DNA of 9,504 nucleotides from Chlorobiota bacterium. GTDB lineage: Bacteria; Bacteroidota; Bacteroidia; Bacteroidales; JAADJA01. Below the pieces are notes generated by a model. That model made no database searches. It saw only the letters and a program-made list of their open reading frames with translations, and was not told where the DNA came from. Positions 1 through 5,878 of this stretch are shown here, piece by piece. Positions within the stretch are counted from its first letter, which is position 1; the number at the start of each line of letters is the position of its first letter. The stretch spans positions 1 through 9,504 of the forward strand of contig JAUVIX010000125.1 of NCBI GenBank assembly GCA_030592565.1, written 5' to 3'. A program made the position numbers and the translations under genes.

Positions 1-559
1 AAGGCATTCCTCCTGGTGCTTTTGACCTTCCATAAAAAGCACCTTTCTTTCCTGCAAATCCAGTTTTTAGTGTACTTAACGTAGTTGCGTCTGCTCCATT
101 CATATACGAAGTCCAACAACTTTCATAACAAACTGTTTTTGTTGGAGCAACTCCTGATTTAAACGTCCATCCTCCTGCTCCTTTTTCAGAACTATACCAA
201 ATACCAAAAGGGATTCCTTTATTCGCCATATTCTTAGCTGCCCAAATCAATGCAGGTATATTTTCTCTACCATCAGGATCAACAAAATAGATAGGATTGT
301 TGTTGAAAACAGCATATCCAGATATCCAAGGAAATTTGGCTGCTAAGGGGTCTAAAGTATGCCACCTCCCAAGTACCGCATCATAAAACCTCGCCCCATA
401 ATCATACCACTCCAGCCCGAAATCATTTTGTAACTCTTTGCCATTATAGAGGTAGTTATTTTTTAAGGTTGAGCTTGCCATATAGTCAAAGCCATTCATT
501 TCCATACCAAAGGGATAATATGAGTAATTCTGTAAAACGGTTTTGTTTTGGTCGAACAT
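1..559 (-). CDS. Rhs/YD-repeat protein, C-terminal core fragment plus start of variable tip (partial)
   Basis: Rhs proteins are large repeat shells that carry a variable C-terminal domain, often a toxin used against competing cells. From an ATG at 559 the frame is open for 186 residues and leaves the window, so the C-terminus is unseen. Residues 11-18 (NYSYYPFG), 39-59 (motifs YNGKEL and WYDYGARF), 62-70 (VLGRWHTLD) and 88-98 (NNPI...VDPDG) form the end of a Bacteroidota Rhs core. After about residue 99 the sequence is no longer core-like; this tip holds CYESCW (144-149), and I do not recognise its family. Upstream the same frame stays open to a TAA at 632-634. Core homology begins only at NTR, within the usual DHLGNTR motif, so almost the whole shell is missing. 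This looks like an orphan tip or pseudogene downstream of metK. Expression is doubtful, because I see no promoter. The core assignment is firm; the start and functionality are not. Confidence 0.75.
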   Translation of the reverse strand, partial: MFDQNKTVLQNYSYYPFGMEMNGFDYMASSTLKNNYLYNGKELQNDFGLEWYDYGARFYDAVLGRWHTLDPLAAKFPWISGYAVFNNNPIYFVDPDGRENIPALIWAAKNMANKGIPFGIWYSSEKGAGGWTFKSGVAPTKTVCYESCWTSYMNGADATTLSTLKTGFAGKKGAFYGRSKAPGGMP

Positions 560-600
560 AATGCGGGTGTTGCTGGTATGTTTGGCTGTGCTTTGCAAAA

Positions 601-621
601 GTTTGTTTTGTTTTTGTTTTG
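601..621. repeat. Low-complexity (GTTTT)n-like tract at the Rhs breakpoint
   Basis: An imperfect run of G followed by three to five T on the plus strand (A-rich on the coding strand). It lies just upstream of the point where Rhs core similarity starts and inside the last codons before the in-frame TAA. Such a tract can favour slippage or recombination, but here it may simply be AT-rich spacer. Confidence 0.4.
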
Positions 622-714
622 CGGGGTAAAGTTATGATATTTTTTGGAAATGCCGAATACAAAGCACACCTGTTGCTTCCTGCCAATGACAACTATTGCA
701 TAAACGGTTGTTTT

Positions 715-1974
715 TTAGCAAACTCCAAACTCTTTTTTGATCTTGTCAACAAAGTCAAGCTTTTCCCAGGTAAAAAGTTCAACCTTAACCTCTTTGTCTC
801 TATTATATGGTGAGGAGAATTTCTTAGTGACTTCAACCGGAGTTCTTCCCATATGTCCGTATGATGCCGTTTCGAGGTAAATAGGGTTTCTGAGTTTCAA
901 CCTCTCTTCAATGGCAGCAGGACGGAGGTCGAAAAGTACTTCTATCTTCTCTGCTATTTTACCGTCAGACAATCCTGTTTTTGAAGTTCCGTATGTATCA
1001 ACAAAAATACCTACAGGCTCAGCAACACCGATTGCATAGGATAGCTGGACAAGAATTTCGTCCGCAACACCGGCGGCAACCATATTTTTTGCAATATGCC
1101 GGGCGGCATACGCTGCCGAACGGTCAACCTTTGAAGGGTCTTTGCCGGAAAAAGCTCCCCCGCCATGAGCTCCTTTTCCACCATAAGTATCAACGATTAT
1201 TTTTCTTCCGGTAAGGCCGGTATCTCCGTGAGGTCCACCAATAACAAATTTTCCTGTTGGATTTACATGCAGAATAAAGTCATCATCAAATAATTTCTGA
1301 ACTCTTTCAGGTAACAATTTCTTAGTTCGTGGAATCAAAATGTCGCGTACATCCTCTTTTATATTAGCAAGCATCTCATCATCGTCTTCCATAAACTGGT
1401 CGTGCTGAGTCGAAACAACAATTGTATGTACTCTTTCCGGTTTGTTATCATCGCCATATTCAATTGTAACCTGTGATTTTGAGTCAGGTCTGAGGTAGGT
1501 CATATTAATACCCTCTTTTCTTATTGCAGCAAGTTCCTGAAGAAGAATATGTGAAATATCGAGGCTCAGAGGCATATAATCATCAGTCTCTTTGCTGGCA
1601 TAGCCAAACATCATCCCCTGATCGCCGGCACCCTGGCTATACTTTTCTTCCCGTTCAACACCCTGACGAATATCGCCTGACTGTTCGTGAATAGCAGAAA
1701 GAACCCCGCAGGAGTTACCTTCAAACATATAGGCTCCCTTAGTATAACCGATATTGTTTATAACATCCCTGGCAACCTGTTGTACATCAACATATGCTGA
1801 TGAGTGCACTTCTCCGGCAACAATAACCTGCCCTGTAGTAACCATAGTTTCCACAGCTACTTTCGACTTAGGATCATAAGCTAAAAAATAATCTAAAATT
1901 GCATCTGAAATCTGATCTGCAACCTTATCAGGATGTCCTTCTGACACTGATTCTGAAGTGAATAAATATCCCAT
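715..1974 (-). CDS. metK: S-adenosylmethionine synthetase
   Basis: A cytoplasmic enzyme that makes S-adenosylmethionine from methionine and ATP, releasing phosphate and pyrophosphate; it supplies the cell's main methyl donor. The 419-residue product is full length; it is longer than the roughly 384 residues of the E. coli enzyme, as is common in Bacteroidota. Visible signatures are SEGHPDK near the N-terminus (active-site His at 14), GAGDQGMMFGYA at 115-126, GGPHGDTGLTGRK at 246-258 and the P-loop-like GGGAFSGKD at 271-279. The ATG at 1974 gives the conserved start MGYLFTSESVSEGHPDK, so the start is secure. The stop is TAA. The gene is divergent from rpsT across a 303-base spacer that shows no SAM riboswitch I can recognise. 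No clear hairpin-plus-T terminator follows it. Confidence 0.98.
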   Translation of the reverse strand: MGYLFTSESVSEGHPDKVADQISDAILDYFLAYDPKSKVAVETMVTTGQVIVAGEVHSSAYVDVQQVARDVINNIGYTKGAYMFEGNSCGVLSAIHEQSGDIRQGVEREEKYSQGAGDQGMMFGYASKETDDYMPLSLDISHILLQELAAIRKEGINMTYLRPDSKSQVTIEYGDDNKPERVHTIVVSTQHDQFMEDDDEMLANIKEDVRDILIPRTKKLLPERVQKLFDDDFILHVNPTGKFVIGGPHGDTGLTGRKIIVDTYGGKGAHGGGAFSGKDPSKVDRSAAYAARHIAKNMVAAGVADEILVQLSYAIGVAEPVGIFVDTYGTSKTGLSDGKIAEKIEVLFDLRPAAIEERLKLRNPIYLETASYGHMGRTPVEVTKKFSSPYNRDKEVKVELFTWEKLDFVDKIKKEFGVC

Positions 1975-2041
1975 TTGTATAAAATTAAAATTATTATTTT
2001 TATTAAAATATTATTGGAGGATATTGATTGTAAGGCGGTAA

Positions 2042-2049
2042 CAAAACTA
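2042..2049 (-). promoter_or_regulatory. Candidate metK -7 box (TAGTTTTG)
   Basis: On the minus strand this reads TAGTTTTG, which fits the Bacteroidota -7 consensus TAnnTTTG, about 67 bases upstream of the metK ATG. The nearest upstream TTG (minus strand, 2075-2077) is 25 bases away, longer than the usual 17-23, so the promoter is only tentative. Confidence 0.3.
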
Positions 2050-2158
2050 TTTTTAGCATTTTTTACCGGGGTTGCAATCAATCAAATCTTTCCCCAAACA
2101 GGTGGCAAAGGTATAATTAAATAATTGAAGCATCAATATTAATGTTATTTATTTTTAT

Positions 2159-2166
2159 TATCTTTG
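2159..2166 (+). promoter_or_regulatory. Upstream TATCTTTG box, possible second rpsT promoter
   Basis: An exact TAnnTTTG match on the plus strand, 67 bases upstream of an identical octamer that has better -33 spacing. No well-spaced TTG precedes this copy; the nearest is 31 bases away. It could be a second, weaker rpsT start site or chance. Confidence 0.25.
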
Positions 2167-2204
2167 TGCAATCAACTTTGGTTTAGAAATTTTTTAAAAA
2201 AAAG

Positions 2205-2233
2205 TTGTTATTATAAATTTTTGTATATCTTTG
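2205..2233 (+). promoter_or_regulatory. rpsT promoter, Bacteroidota type
   Basis: TTG at 2205-2207, an 18-base spacer, then TATCTTTG at 2226-2233 match the -33/-7 consensus of the Bacteroidota primary sigma factor. Transcription would start near 2240, leaving a leader of roughly 38 bases before the rpsT ATG. Confidence 0.7.
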
Positions 2234-2277
2234 CAGCCCCAAAAATAAATTGGAAAGAGGATATAAATAATTAAGAT

Positions 2278-2529
2278 ATGGCAAATCATATTTCAGCAAT
2301 AAAAAGAATTCGTCAGAACGAGAAAAAAAGGTTGCATAACAGATATTATGCAAGAACAATGCGTAATGCAGTTAAAACATTCCGTTCAATAACAGACAAG
2401 AAAGAAGCTGCAGATCAGTTTCCTAAAATAGCAGCACTGATTGATAGTGTTGCAAAAAGAAGTATCATACATAAAAATAAAGCTGCGAATCTTAAGTCGA
2501 AACTTGCAAAGCAGGTTAACGCTTTATAG
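2278..2529 (+). CDS. rpsT: 30S ribosomal protein S20
   Basis: A primary 16S rRNA-binding protein of the small ribosomal subunit. The 83-residue product has the usual length and composition for S20: very basic, largely helical, and starting MANHISAIKRIRQNEKKR, with the family's N-terminal pattern of repeated K/R. The C-terminal part (IIHKNKAANLKSKLAK) matches the conserved helix that contacts 16S rRNA. The gene stands alone, with its own promoter upstream and a strong terminator 34 bases after the stop. Its stop codon is TAG, which shows that TAG is an ordinary terminator in this genome and bears on the interrupted epimerase gene downstream. Confidence 0.97.
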   Translation: MANHISAIKRIRQNEKKRLHNRYYARTMRNAVKTFRSITDKKEAADQFPKIAALIDSVAKRSIIHKNKAANLKSKLAKQVNAL

Positions 2530-2562
2530 CAAAGATCTTTTTTTTTCATGGCTTTTGGGTTG

Positions 2563-2593
2563 GGTCCCTGCCGTCAGGCGGGGGCCTTTTTTT
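2563..2593 (+). terminator. Rho-independent terminator of rpsT
   Basis: A 10-base-pair stem (GGTCCCTGCC with GGCGGGGGCC, two G-U pairs), a four-base GTCA loop and seven T at once after. It lies between the rpsT stop and the radC promoter. Its high GC content stands out from the surrounding DNA. The longest open frame for radC would run through it, which argues for the later radC start. Confidence 0.9.
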
Positions 2594-2594
2594 A

Positions 2595-2627
2595 TTTGTA
2601 CAAAAATCAAAAAATACCTTACCTTTG
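2595..2627 (+). promoter_or_regulatory. radC promoter, Bacteroidota type
   Basis: TTTG at 2595-2598, a 21-base spacer and TACCTTTG at 2620-2627 form a full -33/-7 match. It starts just after the rpsT terminator. Transcription would begin around 2634, giving a very short leader before the ATG at 2650. Confidence 0.75.
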
Positions 2628-2649
2628 GTTCTTCTTAAATACTATAACC

Positions 2650-3357
2650 ATGGCAGAACCTGACAAAGAATATTTTCCAATCAATCAATGGGCTGAAGAT
2701 GACAGGCCAAGAGAAAAACTGTTGCTTAAGGGAAAAGCCAGCCTAAGTGATGCCGAGTTAATTGCAATTTTGATGGGTTCTGGCAGTCGGAACGAGTCTG
2801 CTGTTGATCTTGCAAAGCGGATTTTACGGGATGTAGGGGATAATCTTATTGAGTTGTCAAAACTTGATGTTTCAAATCTTACAAAATACAAGGGTGTAGG
2901 TGAGGCAAAGGCTATCTCAATCATTGCTGCCCTGGAACTTGGCAAGCGAAGAAGGGCTGCCGAACCACTGGAACGTAAAATTCTTACTTCTTCAAAGATG
3001 GTGTATGAATATGCTCAAACTCTTGTTGCAGATAGTATTTATGAATCATTTTATATCATTCTCCTGACCAGGGCTAACAAGGTTATCAAGTCAGCATTAA
3101 TCGGAGAAGGAGGAACAGCAGGCGCACTTGTTGATCCCAAAAGAGTTTTTAAAACGGCCCTTGACTATAATGCGAGTTCGATAATACTTTGTCACAATCA
3201 TCCTTCGGGAAACGTAAAGCCGAGTGAGCAGGATATCAGGCTTACCAGGAAATTAAAAAAACTCGGTGATTTGTTTGACCTCCACGTTATTGATCATATT
3301 ATAGTCGGAGATGATAATTATTATAGTTTTGCGGATGAAAATATGATGACTACCTGA
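2650..3357 (+). CDS. radC: RadC family JAMM/MPN+ domain protein
   Basis: A 235-residue protein of the RadC family. The family was named for DNA repair, but its biochemical role is unsettled and the original radiation-sensitivity link has been disputed. Residues 1-100 are the N-terminal region, with a helix-hairpin-helix-like stretch (LTKYKGVGEAKA, 77-88). Residues 110-235 form the metalloprotease-fold domain with the JAMM signature: HNHPSG at 182-187, ligand candidates H182, H184 and D195, and an upstream acidic residue in IGEGGTAG (E153). The ATG at 2650 gives the conserved start (PINQWAEDDRPREKLL) and sits correctly behind a promoter. An earlier in-frame ATG at 2548 would translate the rpsT terminator and is rejected. 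The epimerase pseudogene begins 76 bases downstream without an obvious promoter, so the two may share a transcript. Confidence 0.95.
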   Translation: MAEPDKEYFPINQWAEDDRPREKLLLKGKASLSDAELIAILMGSGSRNESAVDLAKRILRDVGDNLIELSKLDVSNLTKYKGVGEAKAISIIAALELGKRRRAAEPLERKILTSSKMVYEYAQTLVADSIYESFYIILLTRANKVIKSALIGEGGTAGALVDPKRVFKTALDYNASSIILCHNHPSGNVKPSEQDIRLTRKLKKLGDLFDLHVIDHIIVGDDNYYSFADENMMTT

Positions 3358-3433
3358 GGTTGGGAAAATCACAAATAAATAGTATCAGAATTTCAAAACT
3401 TGTTTGATATTCAAAATTTAATAGGTTGGATAG

Positions 3434-4603
3434 ATGATAAAAATTGTAACGATAATAGGCGCAAGGCCTCAGATAATTAAGGCTGCTGCATTAAGCAGGG
3501 CTATTAAAACTAAGTTTTCCGGTAAAATCAAAGAGGTAATCATTCATACAGGTCAGCACTATGATAAAAATATGTCGAATGTGTTTTTCAATGAAATGGG
3601 GATACCGGAGCCTGATTATAATCTTGGAGTAGGCTCAGGAACACACGGGAGACAAACCGCAGCTATGATTGAAAAAATTGAAGATATCCTGATAAAAGAG
3701 AAGCCCGCTTTTGTCGTCCTTTTTGGCGACACAAATTCCACTCTCGCAGGCTCGGTGGCTGCTGCCAAAATTCATATTCCCATTGCACATATTGAAGCCG
3801 GACTTCGATCGTTTAACAAATCAATGCCCTAGGAGATAAACCGCATTGTATGCGACCATACCTCTACTTTGTTGTTCACTCCCACACGGGCCGGACTGAA
3901 TAATCTTATCCGTGAAGGGTTCAAGCCTCACAACAAACCTCCATATACAACTGATAATCCGGGAGTCTTTCACTGTGGTGATGTTATGTATGACAACAGC
4001 TTATATTTTGGTGAACTGGCTGAAAAGAGATCTGATATCCTTAAAAGATTAAATATTATTTCTGGAGGGTTTGTACTTGCTACAATACACAGGGACAATA
4101 ATACCGATAACCCTGAAAGGTTGAGTGCAATTTTTGAAGCTTTTATTCAAATTGCCGGCGATAAAGAAATCGATGTTGTTTTACCATTACATCCAAGAAC
4201 CTCAAAAATGATGAAGCAAAATATCTCCGGAGAGCTATATGATAAAATTGAGAACTCTTCATTTTTTAAGATTATCCCACCTGCATCCTTTTTTGACATC
4301 ACAGCACTTGAAAGAAATTGTAAAATTGTTATGACCGACTCGGGCGGAGTTCAAAAAGAGGCTTACTTCTTTAAAAAGCCGGTTGTTATTCTGAGGCCTG
4401 AAACTGAATGGGTTGAAATTGTGGAAAACGGAACCGGTCTAATTGCTGATGCAGATACTGAAAAGATTATAGAAGCATATAACTATTTTGAAGGTGTTGA
4501 AACTTTAAATTTTCCACCTGTCTTTGGTGATGGCAAGGCTGCTGAATTTATTTGTGGTGAGATTGTGAAGGCTTCGGAGACCTCATCTGGTCCTCGTTTG
4601 TAA
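3434..4603 (+). pseudogene. wecB: UDP-GlcNAc 2-epimerase (WecB/MnaA type), interrupted by an in-frame TAG
   Basis: Intact relatives interconvert UDP-GlcNAc and UDP-ManNAc in the cytoplasm to supply surface-polysaccharide synthesis. The frame spans 389 codons, a normal family length. It is broken at 3830-3832 (codon 133) by TAG, with no frameshift: reading continues in the same frame to the TAA at 4601-4603. Seen before the break: GARPQ (9-13), HTGQHYD (38-44), FGDTN (97-101, counterpart of E. coli Asp95) and HIEAGLRS (119-126, Glu117 counterpart at 121). After it: EINRIVCDH, TIHRDNN (His213 counterpart at 219), PLHPRTSK and TDSGGVQKEA. The family normally has MPEEINR here; the stop replaces the first Glu, counterpart of catalytic E. 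coli Glu131. A single GAG-to-TAG change would explain it. The rest of the frame is undamaged, so this is a very recent mutation, a sequencing error or, less likely, readthrough. No dedicated promoter is visible. Confidence 0.9.
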
Positions 4604-4610
4604 TGAGGTC
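4579..4610. repeat. 8-base inverted repeat across the epimerase stop codon
   Basis: GACCTCAT (4579-4586) and ATGAGGTC (4603-4610) are perfect inverted copies separated by 16 bases. They span the end of the epimerase frame and the 15-base gap to the convergent SecB-like gene. A hairpin could help separate the convergent transcripts, but no T-tract follows on either strand, so I do not call it a terminator. Confidence 0.4.
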
Positions 4611-4618
4611 GAGGGAAG

Positions 4619-5047
4619 CTAATTAGAATTGATTATTTTAATATTTCTTTTCAATTCATCCTTTAACAGACCAATATTAATAGGAGGAAGATTAATTGTT
4701 TCAAATCCTGACAATGAAGTTAATGCTGCAATGTATGACCTCACGTATGGAAAAATAATGGCAGGGGCATTTACATAAAAATAATTATTCAAATTCTCCA
4801 CCTTCGTTACTTCTTTGAATTCAAACAGGCCAACGATTACAACTTTTGATTCAAATTGACCATTATCATCTTTAACTTTAACTTCTAATTGCAGTTCAAA
4901 TGTTTTAGCATCTTCATTAATTATTCCTGATGGTAATATCTGGTATTTGAGATTCAAATCATTATTTAAACCCTTTACTCTCTTTATTGAACTTTCTATT
5001 ACGGAAAACTGCTCAAATTTAAACGGCGACAATTTTATATCACTCAT
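4619..5047 (-). CDS. SecB-like chaperone, third gene of a putative toxin-antitoxin-chaperone operon
   Basis: A 142-residue protein of the SecB superfamily. Classical SecB is a tetrameric cytoplasmic chaperone that holds preproteins unfolded for SecA; related solitary proteins outside the Proteobacteria often stabilise antitoxins in toxin-antitoxin-chaperone systems. The N-terminal half is a beta-rich stretch (YQILPSG..., FELQLEVKVKD). The clear family signature follows at 74-125: the LFEFKEV strand, NAPAIIFPYVRSYIAAL (93-109), then SLSGFETINLPPINI (111-125), matching the FPYAR...GGF...L.P.NF pattern of SecB. It starts 3 bases after the preceding gene's stop and is last in the operon. It ends in TAG, convergent with and 15 bases from the broken epimerase gene. 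The context favours an antitoxin chaperone over general export, but that is inference. Confidence 0.8.
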   Translation of the reverse strand: MSDIKLSPFKFEQFSVIESSIKRVKGLNNDLNLKYQILPSGIINEDAKTFELQLEVKVKDDNGQFESKVVIVGLFEFKEVTKVENLNNYFYVNAPAIIFPYVRSYIAALTSLSGFETINLPPINIGLLKDELKRNIKIINSN

Positions 5048-5050
5048 ATT

Positions 5051-5431
5051 TTATGCTGCTAATGAATAATCATAACTTTCCGAAAAAAACACTTCATCCC
5101 AAATTAATAAACTGGACAGAATAACTTGAGGAATATCATATTTAGCTGTGTAACTAAAATGTCCTTCATATACTACCTCTGGCTTTGAAATACCAACGGG
5201 ATCAAATTCGTTAATAAAAACAAGCGACTCCGAATAATTATTATTGAAATAATCTTCTAATATGGCAAATTTCCTATTCTCAAAATCAATATCACCATTA
5301 ATTAAATCAAACGGACTATATTCAATTACATAACTGTCATCCAAACTGTCATATTGATATTTGAAAGTAAAAGAAGGAAACTCATTATGTAGCTCCTCAA
5401 GTGCTTTGCTTATATATTCTTTAGAATTCAT
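5051..5431 (-). CDS. Unrecognised acidic protein, candidate antitoxin of the HEPN/SecB operon
   Basis: A 126-residue protein that I cannot assign to a family. It is rich in Asp, Glu, Tyr and Phe and clearly acidic, with no signal peptide, membrane segment, helix-turn-helix or nucleotidyltransferase motif visible (no GS...DxD pattern, so not a typical MNT partner of HEPN). Residues 1-17 look helical (KEYISKALEELHNEF), followed by probable strands. The C-terminus is notably hydrophobic (PQVILSSLLIWDEVFF, 101-116) and ends YDYSLAA. It begins 4 bases after the HEPN-like gene's stop and ends 3 bases before the SecB-like gene, so translation of all three is probably coupled. By position it is the candidate antitoxin or chaperone client: antitoxins in SecB-dependent systems carry an aggregation-prone C-terminal chaperone-addiction segment. 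It could instead be the toxin. The gene call is secure, the role speculative. Confidence 0.75.
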   Translation of the reverse strand: MNSKEYISKALEELHNEFPSFTFKYQYDSLDDSYVIEYSPFDLINGDIDFENRKFAILEDYFNNNYSESLVFINEFDPVGISKPEVVYEGHFSYTAKYDIPQVILSSLLIWDEVFFSESYDYSLAA

Positions 5432-5435
5432 AATA

Positions 5436-5825
5436 TTAATTTTTGTTTAGTAGGCGCATTACAGTTTCACAATTAGTAATTGCTTCTGAGGCTTCATTCT
5501 CTTCAAACCTGACATTGTCATAAGTGGCGTTTTTACGCCATCGCTTCATCCTTGTCATAATATCAAGCATCTTACTTTTTTCATTGTTTTTTCCTTTTAT
5601 AATATCTCCGGCCATCTGCATTATTTTAATATGCGAGGCATCGGAATCTTGTAGCATCTTCTCTATTACTGTTGGACTATATTTTGATTTTGTTATTATT
5701 TTATCTTTAGCTAACTGCAAACAACTAAAATACGAACATTGAATACTATTACAATAGTGACTATTTGATAATAATAATATTGCAGATTTGTAACTATTAT
5801 TTGATTTTTCAGACAGAACACCCAT
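5436..5825 (-). CDS. HEPN-domain-like small protein, candidate toxin
   Basis: A 129-residue, mostly helical protein, first gene of a tight three-gene operon. It resembles HEPN proteins, many of which are RNases in toxin-antitoxin and phage-defence systems. An N-terminal helix pair (SYKSAILLLSNSHYCNSIQC, then YFSCLQLAKDKI) matches the usual HEPN first half. Near the C-terminus RKNATYDN (97-104) with an acidic helix after it (FEENEASEAITNCETVMRLL) matches the R..A.Y-D pattern closing many HEPN domains. The canonical RNase motif is R-x4-6-H; here the residue five after R97 is Tyr102, so catalysis is uncertain. The longest frame starts at a TTG at 5849, but that codon lies inside the -7 promoter box, so I chose the ATG at 5825 (MGVLSEKSNN). 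Base composition is more AT-rich than the flanking housekeeping genes. The HEPN assignment is from pattern, not search. Confidence 0.65.
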   Translation of the reverse strand: MGVLSEKSNNSYKSAILLLSNSHYCNSIQCSYFSCLQLAKDKIITKSKYSPTVIEKMLQDSDASHIKIMQMAGDIIKGKNNEKSKMLDIMTRMKRWRKNATYDNVRFEENEASEAITNCETVMRLLNKN

Positions 5826-5846
5826 TAAGTAGTTTATATTTTGGTG

Positions 5847-5878
5847 CAAATATAAGTAATTCTGTGTTAAAGTGCAAA
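5847..5878 (-). promoter_or_regulatory. Promoter of the HEPN/SecB-like operon
   Basis: On the minus strand, TTTG (5875-5878), a 20-base spacer and TATATTTG (5847-5854) form a perfect Bacteroidota -33/-7 promoter. Transcription would start about 5840, some 15 bases before the ATG at 5825, leaving a very short leader. The alternative TTG start at 5849 overlaps the -7 box and would not be in the transcript. Confidence 0.8.

Larger units (their letters stand above)
1975..2277. other. Divergent metK/rpsT intergenic region
   Basis: A 303-base AT-rich spacer between two divergent genes. It holds the rpsT promoter, a second upstream TATCTTTG box, and a weaker candidate metK -7 box on the minus strand. 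A perfect 8-base inverted repeat (ATTGATTG at 2023-2030 and CAATCAAT at 2075-2082) brackets the metK -7 box. I see no coding frame, tRNA or riboswitch here. Confidence 0.6.

Noticed and set aside
486..692. Minus-strand 68-codon frame ending in YGNEWL
   Set aside because: It is an out-of-frame shadow of the Rhs core; the adjacent frame carries the YYPFGM and WYDYGARFYD motifs.
1975..2041. SAM riboswitch in the metK leader
   Set aside because: The leader is short and AT-rich, without paired helices or a terminator-like expression platform.
2548..2649. N-terminal extension of RadC from an ATG at 2548
   Set aside because: It would translate through the rpsT terminator and the radC promoter. The ATG at 2650 gives the conserved RadC start.
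3830..3832. Genome-wide recoding of TAG or pyrrolysine at the epimerase stop
   Set aside because: rpsT (2527-2529) and the SecB-like gene (4619-4621) end in TAG, so TAG works as a normal stop. No PYLIS-like context or pyl gene is seen, and the expected residue is Glu.
5524..5742. Plus-strand hydrophobic frame of 72 codons
   Set aside because: Antisense to the HEPN-like gene. The hydrophobic look comes from reading AT-rich helical codons backwards, and no promoter or family feature is seen.
5826..5849. TTG start at 5849 for the HEPN-like protein
   Set aside because: The codon is part of the TATATTTG -7 box and upstream of the expected transcription start; the ATG at 5825 fits.
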